Assembly (NCBI RefSeq): GCF_002741945.1
Contig: NZ_MDVN01000018.1
Coordinates: 124,001 to 188,000 of the forward strand
Reading direction: 5' to 3'
From: Gaetbulibacter sp. 4G1
GTDB lineage: Bacteria > Bacteroidota > Bacteroidia > Flavobacteriales > Flavobacteriaceae
Length of the DNA: 64,000 nucleotides
The notes below the pieces were generated by a model that worked only from the letters and a program-made list of their open reading frames with translations, was not told the origin of the DNA and searched no databases. Position numbers and translations under genes: made by a program. The stretch's first letter is position 1. Each line of letters opens with the position of its first letter. Shown here in pieces: positions 41,968 to 51,869 of this stretch.

Positions 41968-42921
41968 TTGAACGAAATTGTAATTGAACTTGAAGAAATT
42001 ACTCCAAAAGAATTTTTTGGAGCGCAAAACGCAAATATTGAACTTTTAAAAAAGTACTTTCCAAAACTTAAAATTGTAGCACGGGGTAATAAAATTAAAG
42101 CTTTTGGTGATGAAGAATTACTAGAGGAATTTGATAGAAGGATTACTATGCTTTTAAAACATTTCGCAAAGTATAATAAACTAGATGAAAATGTTATTGA
42201 ACGTGTTTTAACAAGCCAAAGTAGTGATGACTATACAACTTCTAAACAGAGTGGAGAAGTTATTGTACATGGTGTTGGTGGAAAACTTATAAAGGCACAA
42301 ACTGCAAACCAGCGTAAATTGGTAGAGAGTATGCGAAAAAACGATATGGTTTTTGCTATTGGTCCTGCAGGAACTGGTAAAACGTATACAGGTGTTGCGC
42401 TAGCAGTTCAAGCTTTAAAAAATAAAGAAGTTAAGCGCATTATTTTAACGAGACCAGCGGTTGAGGCTGGAGAAAATTTAGGTTTTTTACCTGGCGATTT
42501 AAAAGAAAAATTAGACCCATACATGCAACCGTTATACGATGCGTTGCGTGATATGATTGCGCCAGAAAAATTGGCACACTATATTGAAAACGGAACCATT
42601 CAAATTGCACCATTGGCATTTATGCGCGGTCGTACGCTAGATAATGCCTTTGTTATTTTAGATGAAGGACAAAATACCACACACGCCCAAATGAAAATGT
42701 TTTTGACGCGTATGGGTAAACATGCTAAGTTTTTATTAACAGGCGATCCTGGGCAAATAGATTTACCACGTCGTACCATTTCGGGTTTAAAAGAAGCCTT
42801 ATTAATTTTAAAAAATGTAGATGGTGTTGGGATGATATTTTTAGATGATAAAGATGTCATTCGTCATAAACTAGTTAAAAAAGTAATTGAAGCATATAAA
42901 AGTATTGAGAATAGAGACTAA
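41968..42921 (+). CDS. PhoH-family ATPase
   Basis: 317 residues from a TTG start. The frame is open from 41839, but family homology begins with [20 protein letters not shown] and the promoter lies at 41871, so TTG at 41968 fits best. An N-terminal KH-like region ([16 protein letters not shown]) is followed by the P-loop [10 protein letters not shown] at about residue 133 and Walker [12 protein letters not shown]. PhoH/PhoL proteins are phosphate- or stress-linked RNA-acting ATPases. Its TAA overlaps the purC start (TAATG), indicating coupling. Confidence 0.88.
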   Translation: MNEIVIELEEITPKEFFGAQNANIELLKKYFPKLKIVARGNKIKAFGDEELLEEFDRRITMLLKHFAKYNKLDENVIERVLTSQSSDDYTTSKQSGEVIVHGVGGKLIKAQTANQRKLVESMRKNDMVFAIGPAGTGKTYTGVALAVQALKNKEVKRIILTRPAVEAGENLGFLPGDLKEKLDPYMQPLYDALRDMIAPEKLAHYIENGTIQIAPLAFMRGRTLDNAFVILDEGQNTTHAQMKMFLTRMGKHAKFLLTGDPGQIDLPRRTISGLKEALLILKNVDGVGMIFLDDKDVIRHKLVKKVIEAYKSIENRD

Positions 42922-43868
42922 TGAGTAATACTATAATTGACACCAACTTTGATTTTCCAGGGCAAGAAAGTGTTTACAAAGGAAAAGTAAGAGAAGTATA
43001 TAATATAAATAATGAGCAATTAGTAATGATTGCTACCGATAGATTATCAGCATTTGATGTGGTGATGCCAAAAGGAATCCCGTATAAAGGGCAAATACTA
43101 AACCAGATAGCTACTAAAATGATGGCAGCTACAGAAGATTTGGTACCAAACTGGTTAACCGCAACACCAGACCCAAATGTAGCAGTTGGTCATTTATGTG
43201 ACCCTTTTAAAGTAGAAATGGTTATTCGTGGTTACATGTCTGGTCATGCAGCACGCGAATACAAATTAGGCAAACGTATCCTTTGTGGTGTGCCAATGCC
43301 AGAAGGGATGAAAGAAAATGATGCTTTTCCTGAGCCTATTATTACGCCAGCTACTAAAGCAGAAATGGGAGACCATGACGAAGATATTTCTCGTGAAGAT
43401 ATTTTAAAACGTGGTATTGTGTCTGAAGCAGATTATGTGGTTTTAGAAGATTATACACGCAAATTATTTCAAAGAGGTTCAGAAATAGCAGCCTCTAGAG
43501 GCTTAATTTTAGTTGACACCAAATATGAGTTCGGAAAAACCAAAGAGGGTAAAATTGTATTGATTGATGAAATACATACACCGGATTCCTCACGTTATTT
43601 TTATGCTGATGGTTACCAAGAGCGTCAAGATAGAGGAGAAGCCCAAAAACAACTCTCTAAAGAGTTTGTACGCCAATGGTTAATATCTAACAATTTTCAA
43701 GGCTTAGAAGGGCAAACGGTACCTTTTATGAGTGATGAATATATTGAAACAGTTAGCGAACGTTATATTGAACTTTACGAAAATATTACAGGAGAAACTT
43801 TTGTTAAGGCTGATGTATCTAATATTCAAGAACGCATTGAAACTAATGTTTTGAGGTATTTAAAATAG
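42921..43868 (+). CDS. purC: Phosphoribosylaminoimidazole-succinocarboxamide synthase
   Basis: 315 residues. SAICAR synthetase joins CAIR with aspartate, using ATP, in purine synthesis. Seen: [11 protein letters not shown] (nucleotide loop), [41 protein letters not shown] and the C-terminal extension typical of the longer fungal-like form found in Bacteroidota. It begins inside the phoH stop codon, so expression is coupled to phoH. Confidence 0.95.
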   Translation: MSNTIIDTNFDFPGQESVYKGKVREVYNINNEQLVMIATDRLSAFDVVMPKGIPYKGQILNQIATKMMAATEDLVPNWLTATPDPNVAVGHLCDPFKVEMVIRGYMSGHAAREYKLGKRILCGVPMPEGMKENDAFPEPIITPATKAEMGDHDEDISREDILKRGIVSEADYVVLEDYTRKLFQRGSEIAASRGLILVDTKYEFGKTKEGKIVLIDEIHTPDSSRYFYADGYQERQDRGEAQKQLSKEFVRQWLISNNFQGLEGQTVPFMSDEYIETVSERYIELYENITGETFVKADVSNIQERIETNVLRYLK

Positions 43869-43961
43869 AAATTCAATTTTAGTTATTCTTTAAATGTAGC
43901 TAAAGGTGTGTGGTTTGGTTGTGTGTTTCTGCAACTAATTTAGCAAATAGAAACCGAATAG

Positions 43962-43979
43962 AAAATCTGCGAAGATTTT
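43962..43979. repeat. Short hairpin AAAATCT-GCGA-AGATTTT
   Basis: Seven-base perfect stem with a GCGA (GNRA-type) tetraloop, 94 bases after purC. Surrounding text (TTTAGCAAATAGAAACCG before, CTAGCAATGGACTAAATATG after) resembles a flavobacterial repeat that often follows mobile hypothetical genes, which I recall but cannot verify here. Confidence 0.45.
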
Positions 43980-44032
43980 AGTAAGTAGACTATAACTAGC
44001 AATGGACTAAATATGTTATTAGTTACAGTTTT

Positions 44033-44947
44033 TTAATCGGTCCAATTTTCAATAGATCCATCTTCATTGAACCAAATTTCGACACGTACTTTTTCTTCTG
44101 TCGGTTTTCCTTTCCGTTTCAAGATATCAAATTGTAATTTCGAGAGAGCTTTTTTGATTGATTTGATACAATGACTATATTCTCTCTTTGTGTCCCAAAA
44201 CTCTTTGACTAATTCTTTAGTTTGATATTCGGTCATTATCACATCAGCTATTTTACCATTTTTTCCGATAACGATTGTATATAATTCTGAACAGTCAAAT
44301 TTGTCTAGTTTAGTCCATTTGTAACTTTTAATTTGATTAAATAAGATGCTACTTATTGAATCTCTTTTCAGTCTATCTATTCCATTTTTTAAATCTTCGT
44401 AATTCTGTTGGTAGCTAATTTTGAGTATTTTTCCTTTTTTTATTCTTACAACTGTTTCATCTAAGAATACTCTTTCAAATACTCCATCCCAACGTAATAA
44501 TTTATTGTTATTTGATTTTAAAGGAAAGCTAATGTTTCCACTATACCAATCAATATAAACTTTGTTGTTTTTGACTTTTTCTCCGAATAATTTTTTGATA
44601 TAATTTTCTGGAATTTGTTTTTTGTTTCGTAAAGAATGACAATTGATGATGGCACTTACAAATAAACTATCATTTTCTATTTTATAAATAGCTTGGTAAC
44701 CTCTCCAACAATTTAATGATGTTCCTTCAAATCCATCAATTGAGTTTCTGAAACTCAAATTAAACAACTTGCCTTTATCGTCTTTTATTTTTTGAAGATA
44801 CTGTTCAACTAGTAAATTATATGTTGGAATAGTATCGTTTTTATAAATAAGATAGTCGGGAATTTGTGGACTTGATGCAAAGGAATTTGAAGCAAAAGAA
44901 CTTGTCAAATTAGTGCTAAAAATAAGTACGATTAAAATCCACTTCAT
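44033..44947 (-). CDS. Secreted hypothetical protein with TonB-C-like end, cassette-like
   Basis: 304 residues with a signal peptide (WILIVLIFSTNLTSSFASN). The body is beta-rich without known motifs. The last 80 residues (TIVIGKNGKIADVIM, CIKSIKKALSKLQFD, VEIWFNEDGSI) resemble the TonB C-terminal domain fold used by many Bacteroidota secreted proteins. The gene lies between two structured repeats (43962-43979 and 44967-45013) and has no operon partner, which suggests a cassette-like insertion. Confidence 0.7.
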   Translation of the reverse strand: MKWILIVLIFSTNLTSSFASNSFASSPQIPDYLIYKNDTIPTYNLLVEQYLQKIKDDKGKLFNLSFRNSIDGFEGTSLNCWRGYQAIYKIENDSLFVSAIINCHSLRNKKQIPENYIKKLFGEKVKNNKVYIDWYSGNISFPLKSNNNKLLRWDGVFERVFLDETVVRIKKGKILKISYQQNYEDLKNGIDRLKRDSISSILFNQIKSYKWTKLDKFDCSELYTIVIGKNGKIADVIMTEYQTKELVKEFWDTKREYSHCIKSIKKALSKLQFDILKRKGKPTEEKVRVEIWFNEDGSIENWTD

Positions 44948-44966
44948 GTTGTTTTTTAAATTGTAG

Positions 44967-45013
44967 CTAACCTTTAATGATATGCGTCGTTTTAATGATA
45001 TATATCAGAAGGT
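44967..45013. repeat. Hairpin with conserved loop core, copy B
   Basis: Outer arms CTAACCTT (44967-44974) and AAGGTAAG near 45009-45016 with one mismatch; inner arms GATAT (44979-44983) and ATATC (45002-45006). It contains the same 20-base core GATATGCGTCGTTTTAATGA as copy A at 36722-36741. Confidence 0.7.
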
Positions 45014-45055
45014 AAGCGAAATTAGAATCTTCTTATTAAAAAATCAATACAGGTT

Positions 45056-45430
45056 TTATTTTTTTAATTTTCGTTTAGACTTACTAGCCTTAGCCAATGG
45101 GTTAAAAGCTAAACACAAATCAACCCAATAACTTAAATCATCGTCAGTATCAAAACCATCTGGTATTACAAAAATATAACCACGCATCGGGCGACCAGTA
45201 AAATCCATGGGTAAACATTCAGGTTTTTCTAATTCATTTAAATAAACGTCTTCACCTATGCGAGCCATTAATAAACTATCTCCATATTTCTTGTCAATAT
45301 GGATACCACAAAGCATTTTATTATCTACTTTAAAGCACAAACCGCCCATCATTTTTAACTCATCAAAATGTGTGCGTTTGCCTTTTAAATGCTGCCTAAT
45401 TCTATCTGCTAAAAATTCATCGTAAGCCAT
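45056..45430 (-). CDS. TfoX/Sxy N-terminal domain protein
   Basis: 124 residues. TfoX_N is recognised by DELKMMGGLCFKVDNKMLCGI and the VYLNELEKP-to-FTGRPMRGYIFV segment. Competence regulator TfoX/Sxy has an extra C-terminal domain; proteins with only the N-terminal part, like this one, are common and not shown to regulate competence. The lysine-rich C-terminus (KASKSKRKLKK) may bind nucleic acid. Divergent from the AGCS symporter. Confidence 0.85.
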   Translation of the reverse strand: MAYDEFLADRIRQHLKGKRTHFDELKMMGGLCFKVDNKMLCGIHIDKKYGDSLLMARIGEDVYLNELEKPECLPMDFTGRPMRGYIFVIPDGFDTDDDLSYWVDLCLAFNPLAKASKSKRKLKK

Positions 45431-45497
45431 AAACTATAATTAAAAAAAATATTACTAGTAAATTTAATACATTTATAGCTTAAACTAACAACACTTT

Positions 45498-46877
45498 ATG
45501 GAACAACTTAAACAACTTACTGCAGATTTTTCTAGTGCAGTTTGGGGTTTGCCGTTACTTATATTACTTATTGGAGGCGGTTTGTATTTACTTATTCGTT
45601 CAAGATTTGCAACATTTCGTTTGCTTGGTCATGCTATTCAAGTACTTCGTGGTAAATATGATGACCCAAACGATCCTGGGCAGATTAGTCACTTTCAAGC
45701 ATTAACAACAGCTTTATCATCTACCATTGGTATGGGCAATATTGCTGGAGTTGCGGTGGCAATTTCCATTGGCGGTCCAGGAGCAGTATTTTGGATGTGG
45801 GTAAGCGCAGTAGTTGGGATGTCTACCAAGTTTTTTACTTCAACATTAGCCATTATGTTTAGAGGAAAAGACAGTGCAGGCGAGTTACAAGGCGGCCCCA
45901 TGTATTTTATTATGGAAGGCTTAGGAAAATCATGGAAACCATTAGCAATTATGTTTAGTGTTTGCGGTTTAATAGGCGCATTACCAGTTTTTAATGTCAA
46001 TCAACTCACTCAAGCTGTTAATGATATTTTGCTTAAACCTAATGGATTTGAGATTGGATTTACATCAAATTTAATTGTTGGATTGGTTTTAGTTAGTATT
46101 ACTGGTGTTGTTATTCTTGGTGGTTTAGGACGTATAAGTAAAACAGCATCTAAAATGGTACCTTCAATGGTATTGCTTTATTTTGTTTCAGTACTGATTA
46201 TTTTAGCTGTAAATATTGAAACAGTTCCTAAATATTTAGCAATGATTTTTACTGATGCTTTCGCAGCTAATAATTTTAAAGGCGATGCTTTTTTTGGAGG
46301 CCTTGTTGGAGGGCTGATTTTACTAGGAATTAAACGAGGTGCTTTCTCAAACGAAGCAGGTATTGGAACAGCTCCGTTAGCACATGGTGCAGCTAAAACA
46401 GATGAGCCAGTTCGAGAAGGTTTAGTGGCTATGCTAGGACCAGCGATTGATACATTAATTGTTTGTACACTTACAGCGTTGGCTATTTTAGTAACAGGTG
46501 TTTGGGAAACAACTTCAGATAATGGTGTGAGCTTAACTGCGTCTGCATTTAGTGAAGCAATGCCTGGATTTGGAAAATATTTGTTGTTGATATGTATTGC
46601 AGTTTTTAGTGTATCTTCACTGTTTTCATATTCATATTATGGATCAAAATGTATGTCGTTTTTAATTGGAGCAGATAAAAAACATTATTACAATTACTTT
46701 TATATAGCGAGTATTATTTTGGGAGCGACAACTACTTTGGATATGATGATAAACCTTATTGATGGCGTATTTGCTTTAATGGCTATACCTACTATGCTGT
46801 CAACTATAATACTTGCACCAAAAGTTGTAAAAGAGTTATCTGCTTATAAAAAACGTTTAAAAGAAAATAAATTATGA
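45498..46877 (+). CDS. Sodium:alanine symporter (AGCS family)
   Basis: 459 residues with about eleven membrane helices. AGCS signatures are ALTTALSSTIGMGNIAGVA, GPGAVFWMWVSAVVGM and RGAFSNEAGIGTAPLAHGAA. It imports alanine or glycine with Na+. First gene of a three-gene operon: the next start overlaps its stop by 4 bp. Together the operon combines two Na+-coupled uptake systems. Confidence 0.92.
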   Translation: MEQLKQLTADFSSAVWGLPLLILLIGGGLYLLIRSRFATFRLLGHAIQVLRGKYDDPNDPGQISHFQALTTALSSTIGMGNIAGVAVAISIGGPGAVFWMWVSAVVGMSTKFFTSTLAIMFRGKDSAGELQGGPMYFIMEGLGKSWKPLAIMFSVCGLIGALPVFNVNQLTQAVNDILLKPNGFEIGFTSNLIVGLVLVSITGVVILGGLGRISKTASKMVPSMVLLYFVSVLIILAVNIETVPKYLAMIFTDAFAANNFKGDAFFGGLVGGLILLGIKRGAFSNEAGIGTAPLAHGAAKTDEPVREGLVAMLGPAIDTLIVCTLTALAILVTGVWETTSDNGVSLTASAFSEAMPGFGKYLLLICIAVFSVSSLFSYSYYGSKCMSFLIGADKKHYYNYFYIASIILGATTTLDMMINLIDGVFALMAIPTMLSTIILAPKVVKELSAYKKRLKENKL

Positions 46878-47131
46878 CCAACAAAAGTAATTCTAAAGCC
46901 TATTGGAAAGAAAACATTAGGTATGTTCTCATATTGCTATTTATATGGTTTTTGGTGTCATTTGGTGCTGGAATCATTTTTAAAGATGCTTTAAATGAAA
47001 TTAAGATTGGAGGATTTAAACTAGGGTTTTGGTTTGCACAACAAGGTTCTATGTATGTGTTTGTAATTCTCATTTTTGTATATGTTCGCTTAATGAATAA
47101 ATTAGATAAAAAGTATGGTTATGATGAATAG
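46874..47131 (+). CDS. DUF4212 small symporter subunit
   Basis: 85 residues with two membrane helices. Recognised by AYWKENIRYVLILLFIWF, SFGAGIIF and GFKLGFWFAQQGSMYVFVIL. DUF4212 proteins precede sodium:solute symporters of the VC_2705 group and are regarded as a small subunit. Overlaps both neighbours (ATGA type at each end). Confidence 0.9.
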   Translation: MTNKSNSKAYWKENIRYVLILLFIWFLVSFGAGIIFKDALNEIKIGGFKLGFWFAQQGSMYVFVILIFVYVRLMNKLDKKYGYDE

Positions 47132-48851
47132 TTTATTGATAGCAGAACAAGTAAGCGTTCAAAATTGGACATATATTTTGGTTGGTTTAACATTTACTTT
47201 ATACATAGGTATTGCCATTTGGTCCAGAGCAGGATCAACAAAAGAATTTTATGTCGCAGGCGGAGGTGTTTCGCCGCTAGCTAATGGTATGGCTACTGCT
47301 GCCGATTGGATGAGTGCTGCGTCGTTTATATCTATGGCAGGAATTATTTCTTTTGCTGGATATGATGGAGCCGTATATTTAATGGGTTGGACTGGAGGTT
47401 ATGTGTTATTAGCATTATTGTTAGCGCCTTATTTAAGGAAGTTTGGGAAATTTACAGTGCCCGATTTTATTGGTGATAGATATTATTCCAATACAGCACG
47501 TACAGTTGGCGTCTTTTGTGCACTTCTAGTATCGTTTACCTATGTAGCAGGACAAATGCGAGGCGTTGGATTAGTGTTTTCCCGCTTCTTAGAAGTTGAT
47601 ATTAATACAGGGGTTATCATAGGTATGCTAATCGTGTTATTCTACGCAGTTTTAGGCGGCATGAAAGGCATTACTTATACGCAAGTTGCACAATACTGTG
47701 TGTTGATTTTTGCCTTTATGGTACCAGTCATTTTTATTTCTATACAAATGACAGGAAACCCAATTCCACAATTAGGGTTTGGTGGTGAATTAGCCGATGG
47801 TTCTGGAACTTATTTATTAGATAAATTAGATGGTTTAAGCACTGATCTTGGTTTTGCTGAATATACTGAAGGCTCAAAACCATTAATAGATGTTTTTGCA
47901 ATTACATTAGCTTTAATGGTTGGTACAGCTGGATTACCACATGTAATTGTTCGGTTTTTCACAGTAAAACGTGTTAAAGATGCTCGTAAATCTGCAGGTA
48001 TTGCGTTATTGCTTATTGTAATTTTATATACAACAGCACCAGCAGTTTCTGTTTTTGCAAGAACAAATATGATTGAAACGGTTTCAAATCAACCTTATGC
48101 TAACGTGCCAGAATGGTTTAAGAAGTGGGAGACTACAAAATTAATAACGTTTACTGATAAAAATAATGATGGATTAATTCAATATGTAGCAGACAAATCT
48201 AAAAATGAATTAGTGGTAGATAGAGATATTATGGTTTTAGCTAACCCAGAAATTGCTCAATTGCCAAATTGGGTTATAGCTTTAGTAGCAGCTGGAGCTT
48301 TAGCAGCAGCATTATCTACAGCGGCAGGATTATTATTAGTTATTTCTGCATCAGTTTCTCATGATTTAATTAAGAAAATGATAAACCCAAAAATTTCAGA
48401 AAAAGGCGAATTGGTGGCTGCACGTTTATCAGCAGTTGTTGCTGTTTGTGTTGCTGGATATTTTGGTATAAACCCACCAGGGTTCGTTGCAGCAACAGTA
48501 GCATTAGCATTTGGATTAGCAGCAGCTTCATTTTTTCCAGCTATTATTTTAGGAATATTTTATAAACGAATGAATAAGGAAGGAGCCATTGCAGGTATGG
48601 TGGTAGGCATAACAGCGATGTTGTTGTATATGATTAAGTATAAACTAGGATGGTTTGATGAAGTTGTGCCAGATAAAAGCGAATGGTGGTTTGGTATTTC
48701 TCCAGAAGGTTTTGGTACAGTAGCAATGCTACTTAATTTTATAGTGTCTATTACAATTATGAAGTTTACCAAGGCACCTCCAAAAGAGGTTCAAGACATT
48801 GTTGAAAAGATTAGAATACCTAGCGGAGCAGGAGAGGCGGTAAATCACTAA
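47115..48851 (+). CDS. Sodium:solute symporter (VC_2705 / acetate-type)
   Basis: 578 residues with about thirteen membrane helices. The SSS family is recognised by SRAGSTKEFYVAGGGVSPL, MATAADWMSAASFISMAG, GTAGLPHVIVRFFTV and ALAAALSTAAGLLLVISASV. Close relatives transport acetate or pyruvate with Na+. The loop between helices 8 and 9 is enlarged (about residues 315-385). Several ATG codons (47115, 47121, 47124) could start it within the DUF4212 end. Its stop overlaps the convergent PNPOx-like gene by 4 bp. Confidence 0.9.
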   Translation: MVMMNSLLIAEQVSVQNWTYILVGLTFTLYIGIAIWSRAGSTKEFYVAGGGVSPLANGMATAADWMSAASFISMAGIISFAGYDGAVYLMGWTGGYVLLALLLAPYLRKFGKFTVPDFIGDRYYSNTARTVGVFCALLVSFTYVAGQMRGVGLVFSRFLEVDINTGVIIGMLIVLFYAVLGGMKGITYTQVAQYCVLIFAFMVPVIFISIQMTGNPIPQLGFGGELADGSGTYLLDKLDGLSTDLGFAEYTEGSKPLIDVFAITLALMVGTAGLPHVIVRFFTVKRVKDARKSAGIALLLIVILYTTAPAVSVFARTNMIETVSNQPYANVPEWFKKWETTKLITFTDKNNDGLIQYVADKSKNELVVDRDIMVLANPEIAQLPNWVIALVAAGALAAALSTAAGLLLVISASVSHDLIKKMINPKISEKGELVAARLSAVVAVCVAGYFGINPPGFVAATVALAFGLAAASFFPAIILGIFYKRMNKEGAIAGMVVGITAMLLYMIKYKLGWFDEVVPDKSEWWFGISPEGFGTVAMLLNFIVSITIMKFTKAPPKEVQDIVEKIRIPSGAGEAVNH

Positions 48852-49297
48852 ATACCATAGGTTTTTTTAGCACTTTCAATTTGTTGCTCTTCTGTTGTGT
48901 CAGGATATAAAATATATTTTGGAGCAAGTATGGGTTTAATACTTTCTACTTTTATTTTTGTTATGGTTGAAAAAGGAAACTTTCCTTCAGTCATCTTTAA
49001 TAAAACAGCTTCCATTATAGAAAATGTCTCATCTTTTTTATCAATAATAAACCCTTTTCCTTTTATTTGATAACCTTTTTGAACAAAAATATCAATAAAG
49101 CTTAGGCATACATTAGGGTTTTGTTTAATGTTTTTTAAGGTTTGAGGAGATGCAATATTTGCAACTATGATATAATTTTCACCATAATAATTAAAAATCT
49201 CTTTTGGAGAGACATTAGGAATATCTTCATTTGAAGCTGTTGCTAACCAGCATAAAACACTTTTTTCAATACATTCTTTTACTTTTGAGGTAAGCAT
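48848..49297 (-). CDS. Pyridoxamine 5-phosphate oxidase-like flavin-binding protein
   Basis: 149 residues forming one split-barrel FMN domain: LCWLATASNEDIPNVSPKE at the start and KNIKQNPNVCLSFIDIF in the middle. Such small proteins are often putative FMN reductases or stress proteins. It starts 15 bp after the Lrp regulator on the same strand, so it is likely in one transcript with it. Confidence 0.82.
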   Translation of the reverse strand: MLTSKVKECIEKSVLCWLATASNEDIPNVSPKEIFNYYGENYIIVANIASPQTLKNIKQNPNVCLSFIDIFVQKGYQIKGKGFIIDKKDETFSIMEAVLLKMTEGKFPFSTITKIKVESIKPILAPKYILYPDTTEEQQIESAKKTYGI

Positions 49298-49312
49298 ATT
49301 ATATGTTTTTTG

Positions 49313-49756
49313 TTAAAAATCCGAGTTATAAACGCGCCTGTCAACTACAGCAGAAAGAATTAAAGAGGTTGTTAATTCCCCAAAATGAGATAGTGTACTA
49401 TTCAGTTCTTCTAAATGTTTTGTGTTTCTAACATTAGCTTTCATCATTAAACAATCATTACCAGTTAATTTGTAGCATTCGGTTATTTCTGGTTTTGTTT
49501 TTATGAATTCGTGAAATTTTTCAACTTGTCCGAAACGGATTTTTGCAGATATAAATACACCCATTGAATAACCAATAGCTTCCATTCCTAATTTTACTTC
49601 ATAGCGATTAATAATGCCAGCATCTTCCATTTTTTGAATTCGTTCAGCTACCGAAGGAGAAGAGAGTCCTACTTTTTTCGATAGTTCAGTTAAAGGCATT
49701 CTTGCATTTAGTTGTAATTGTTCTAATATTAGCCAATTTGTTTTATCAATATTCAT
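49313..49756 (-). CDS. Lrp/AsnC-family transcriptional regulator
   Basis: 147 residues. N-terminal helix-turn-helix (MPLTELSKKVGLSSPSVAERIQ) and C-terminal RAM ligand domain (KFHEFIKTKPEITECYKLTGNDCLM). These regulators respond to amino acids. The divergent gene codes for a PLP amino-acid decarboxylase, which it most likely controls. Confidence 0.9.
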   Translation of the reverse strand: MNIDKTNWLILEQLQLNARMPLTELSKKVGLSSPSVAERIQKMEDAGIINRYEVKLGMEAIGYSMGVFISAKIRFGQVEKFHEFIKTKPEITECYKLTGNDCLMMKANVRNTKHLEELNSTLSHFGELTTSLILSAVVDRRVYNSDF

Positions 49757-49784
49757 AATTAAGGTTATTTAAATAAAATACATT

Positions 49785-49792
49785 CAAAAATA
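49785..49792 (-). promoter_or_regulatory. -7 element TATTTTTG of the Lrp gene
   Basis: Minus-strand TAnnTTTG match 28 bases before the ATG at 49756. Confidence 0.5.
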
Positions 49793-49847
49793 AGGCATTA
49801 ATTTGATTATTCAAAATATATTAATTTTTTATAATGTTTTTGTTATC

Positions 49848-49855
49848 TAATTTTG
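49848..49855 (+). promoter_or_regulatory. -7 element TAATTTTG of the PLP decarboxylase
   Basis: Plus-strand TAnnTTTG match 36 bases before the ATG at 49891. It places the start codon downstream of the longer open frame that begins at 49834. Confidence 0.5.
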
Positions 49856-49890
49856 GAATAGAAAAAATGTTCAATTTAAAACCTTGTATT

Positions 49891-51330
49891 ATGATATTCG
49901 ATTTAGAAACTAAACAACGTAAAGAAATCTGGAATTATCTATCTAAAAAACTAGAATCTTACTATGCTAATACTGAAATTATTGATGTTGTTAATAATGA
50001 AAATAGAGCTGAAGTTCTAAAAACTATTGATTCTGATTTTAACACAGCTAGGTCGACAGAAGAAGCTATAGATAAAGTAGTAAAAGGACTTAAGCAACAT
50101 GCTGTGCACACACCTCACCCATTATATTATGGTATGTTTAATCCACGTTCTAGTTTTCCATCTATTGTTGCTGATGCTATTACAGCTACATTTAACCCCC
50201 AACTAGCAGCATGGGGACATGCACCTTATGCTGTAGAAATAGAACATATGCTTATTCAAGAAATTGGAAAGAAATTTGGATATGAACAACCAAATATTGA
50301 CGGTGTTTTTACCACAGGCGGTCAAGAAGCAAATTTAACTGCTTTATTAACGGCTTTAAATAATAAATTCTCTGACTATGCTGATGAAGGATTGCATGCA
50401 GTATCGGGTACACCAATTATTTACTGCTCTAAGGCTAGCCATCATGCAACGATTAAAGCTGCGAAAATTTGTGGATTGGGTATAAACTCGGTAAAATATA
50501 TTGAAGTAGATGATAACCAAAAAATGATTCCGTTTAAACTAGAAAACGAAATTTTAAATGATTTAAGCAAAGGCAAAATTCCTTTAATGATTGTGTCAAC
50601 TATGGGTACAACTGGAGCAGGAGCTATAGATCCTATCAATGAAATATCGGTTATCGCAAAAAAATATAGTATATGGTTACATGCTGATGCAGCTTATGGC
50701 GGAGCAGTGGTATTAACACAAAAGTATAAATATCTTCAAAAAGGTATTGAAAAAGCAGATTCTATAACTTTTGACGCTCATAAATGGTTGTCAGTTCCTA
50801 TGGCTACAAGTATGTTTATAACGAAACATCGAAATATTTTAAGCAAAACTTTTAGTATTACGGCAAACTTTATGCCCCTGGAAGAAGATGATATAAGTAA
50901 ACTAGGATCATATACACATTCTATACAATGGTCTCGTCGTTTTATAGGACTTAAATTGTACATGCCTCTTTTGGTTTTTGGATGGAAAGGTTTTGATGAA
51001 ACTATTTCTCATCAAATGAAAATGGGACAACTTTTAAAACGAAAACTAGAAGCTAATAATTGGAAGCTTTATAATAATACAGAACTACCGATAGCTTGTT
51101 TTACAGATGTTGAATTTGAGAATGAGCCAGAGTTTTCTACGTATATCTATGAATCTTTTTTAGAAACTGGAGAAGCATGGTTAATAAATTACCCAGTTGG
51201 AAATAAGTTTACATTACGAGCTTGTATTACTAATTATAACACTACTGAAGCTCACCTAGATAAATTAATAAACTTGCTTAATAAAAAACGAGCTATTTAT
51301 AAAAAAGAACATAATTTAGTAACTATTTAA
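49891..51330 (+). CDS. PLP-dependent group II amino-acid decarboxylase
   Basis: 479 residues from the ATG at 49891. Recognised by THPLYYGMFNPRS-type opening (HTPHPLYYGMFNPRSS), TTGGQEANLTALL for phosphate binding, HADAAYGG and the Schiff-base lysine in FDAHKWLSVPMATSMF (about residue 297). Relatives act on glutamate, aromatic amino acids, diaminobutyrate or cysteine-sulfinate; the substrate here is unknown. Divergent from an Lrp regulator, and followed after 12 bp by a DinB-like gene in the same direction. Confidence 0.88.
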   Translation: MIFDLETKQRKEIWNYLSKKLESYYANTEIIDVVNNENRAEVLKTIDSDFNTARSTEEAIDKVVKGLKQHAVHTPHPLYYGMFNPRSSFPSIVADAITATFNPQLAAWGHAPYAVEIEHMLIQEIGKKFGYEQPNIDGVFTTGGQEANLTALLTALNNKFSDYADEGLHAVSGTPIIYCSKASHHATIKAAKICGLGINSVKYIEVDDNQKMIPFKLENEILNDLSKGKIPLMIVSTMGTTGAGAIDPINEISVIAKKYSIWLHADAAYGGAVVLTQKYKYLQKGIEKADSITFDAHKWLSVPMATSMFITKHRNILSKTFSITANFMPLEEDDISKLGSYTHSIQWSRRFIGLKLYMPLLVFGWKGFDETISHQMKMGQLLKRKLEANNWKLYNNTELPIACFTDVEFENEPEFSTYIYESFLETGEAWLINYPVGNKFTLRACITNYNTTEAHLDKLINLLNKKRAIYKKEHNLVTI

Positions 51331-51342
51331 ATAAAAAAAACT

Positions 51343-51861
51343 ATGACAATAAAAGATTTAAAACAAAGTGAGTTCAATGAATATTATGGTAGATATATTG
51401 ACAAATTATCAAATAATATAACATTGGTTGATGGCTTTAAAGTTGGAGCAGATAACGTATTACAGTTTTTTCAATCCATTCCATCAGATAAATTAAACTA
51501 TAAATATGCGGAAGGTAAATGGAGCGTTAAAGAGGTTTTTCAGCACTTAATAGATACTGAGCGTATATTTATGCATCGTTGTTTTAGAATAGCACGCCAT
51601 GACGAAACAGCACTAGCTGGTTATAACCAAAATATATACATTGAGCCTTCGAATGCAGATAATAAAAGTATTGAATCTCTTATTGAAGAATTTAAAATTG
51701 TTAGGCAAAATTCTATATTATTATTGCAAAGTTTAAAACAGGATGATTTAGAATTTATAGGTAATGCTAATAATGATGCTATGTCAGCTAGAGCTGCTGC
51801 ATTTACGGTTATTGGTCATGATATTTGGCATATGGGTGTTATAAAAGAGCTCTATTTGTAA
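51343..51861 (+). CDS. DinB-like four-helix protein
   Basis: 172 residues. DinB_2 features are KWSVKEVFQHLIDTERIF and the C-terminal GHDIWHMGVIKEL, giving the three metal-binding histidines. Likely co-transcribed with the decarboxylase. A bacillithiol-dependent transferase role is possible, given bshB1 in the genome, but not shown. Third DinB relatives are at 6737 and 53170. Confidence 0.85.
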   Translation: MTIKDLKQSEFNEYYGRYIDKLSNNITLVDGFKVGADNVLQFFQSIPSDKLNYKYAEGKWSVKEVFQHLIDTERIFMHRCFRIARHDETALAGYNQNIYIEPSNADNKSIESLIEEFKIVRQNSILLLQSLKQDDLEFIGNANNDAMSARAAAFTVIGHDIWHMGVIKELYL

Positions 51862-51869
51862 AAATCAAT

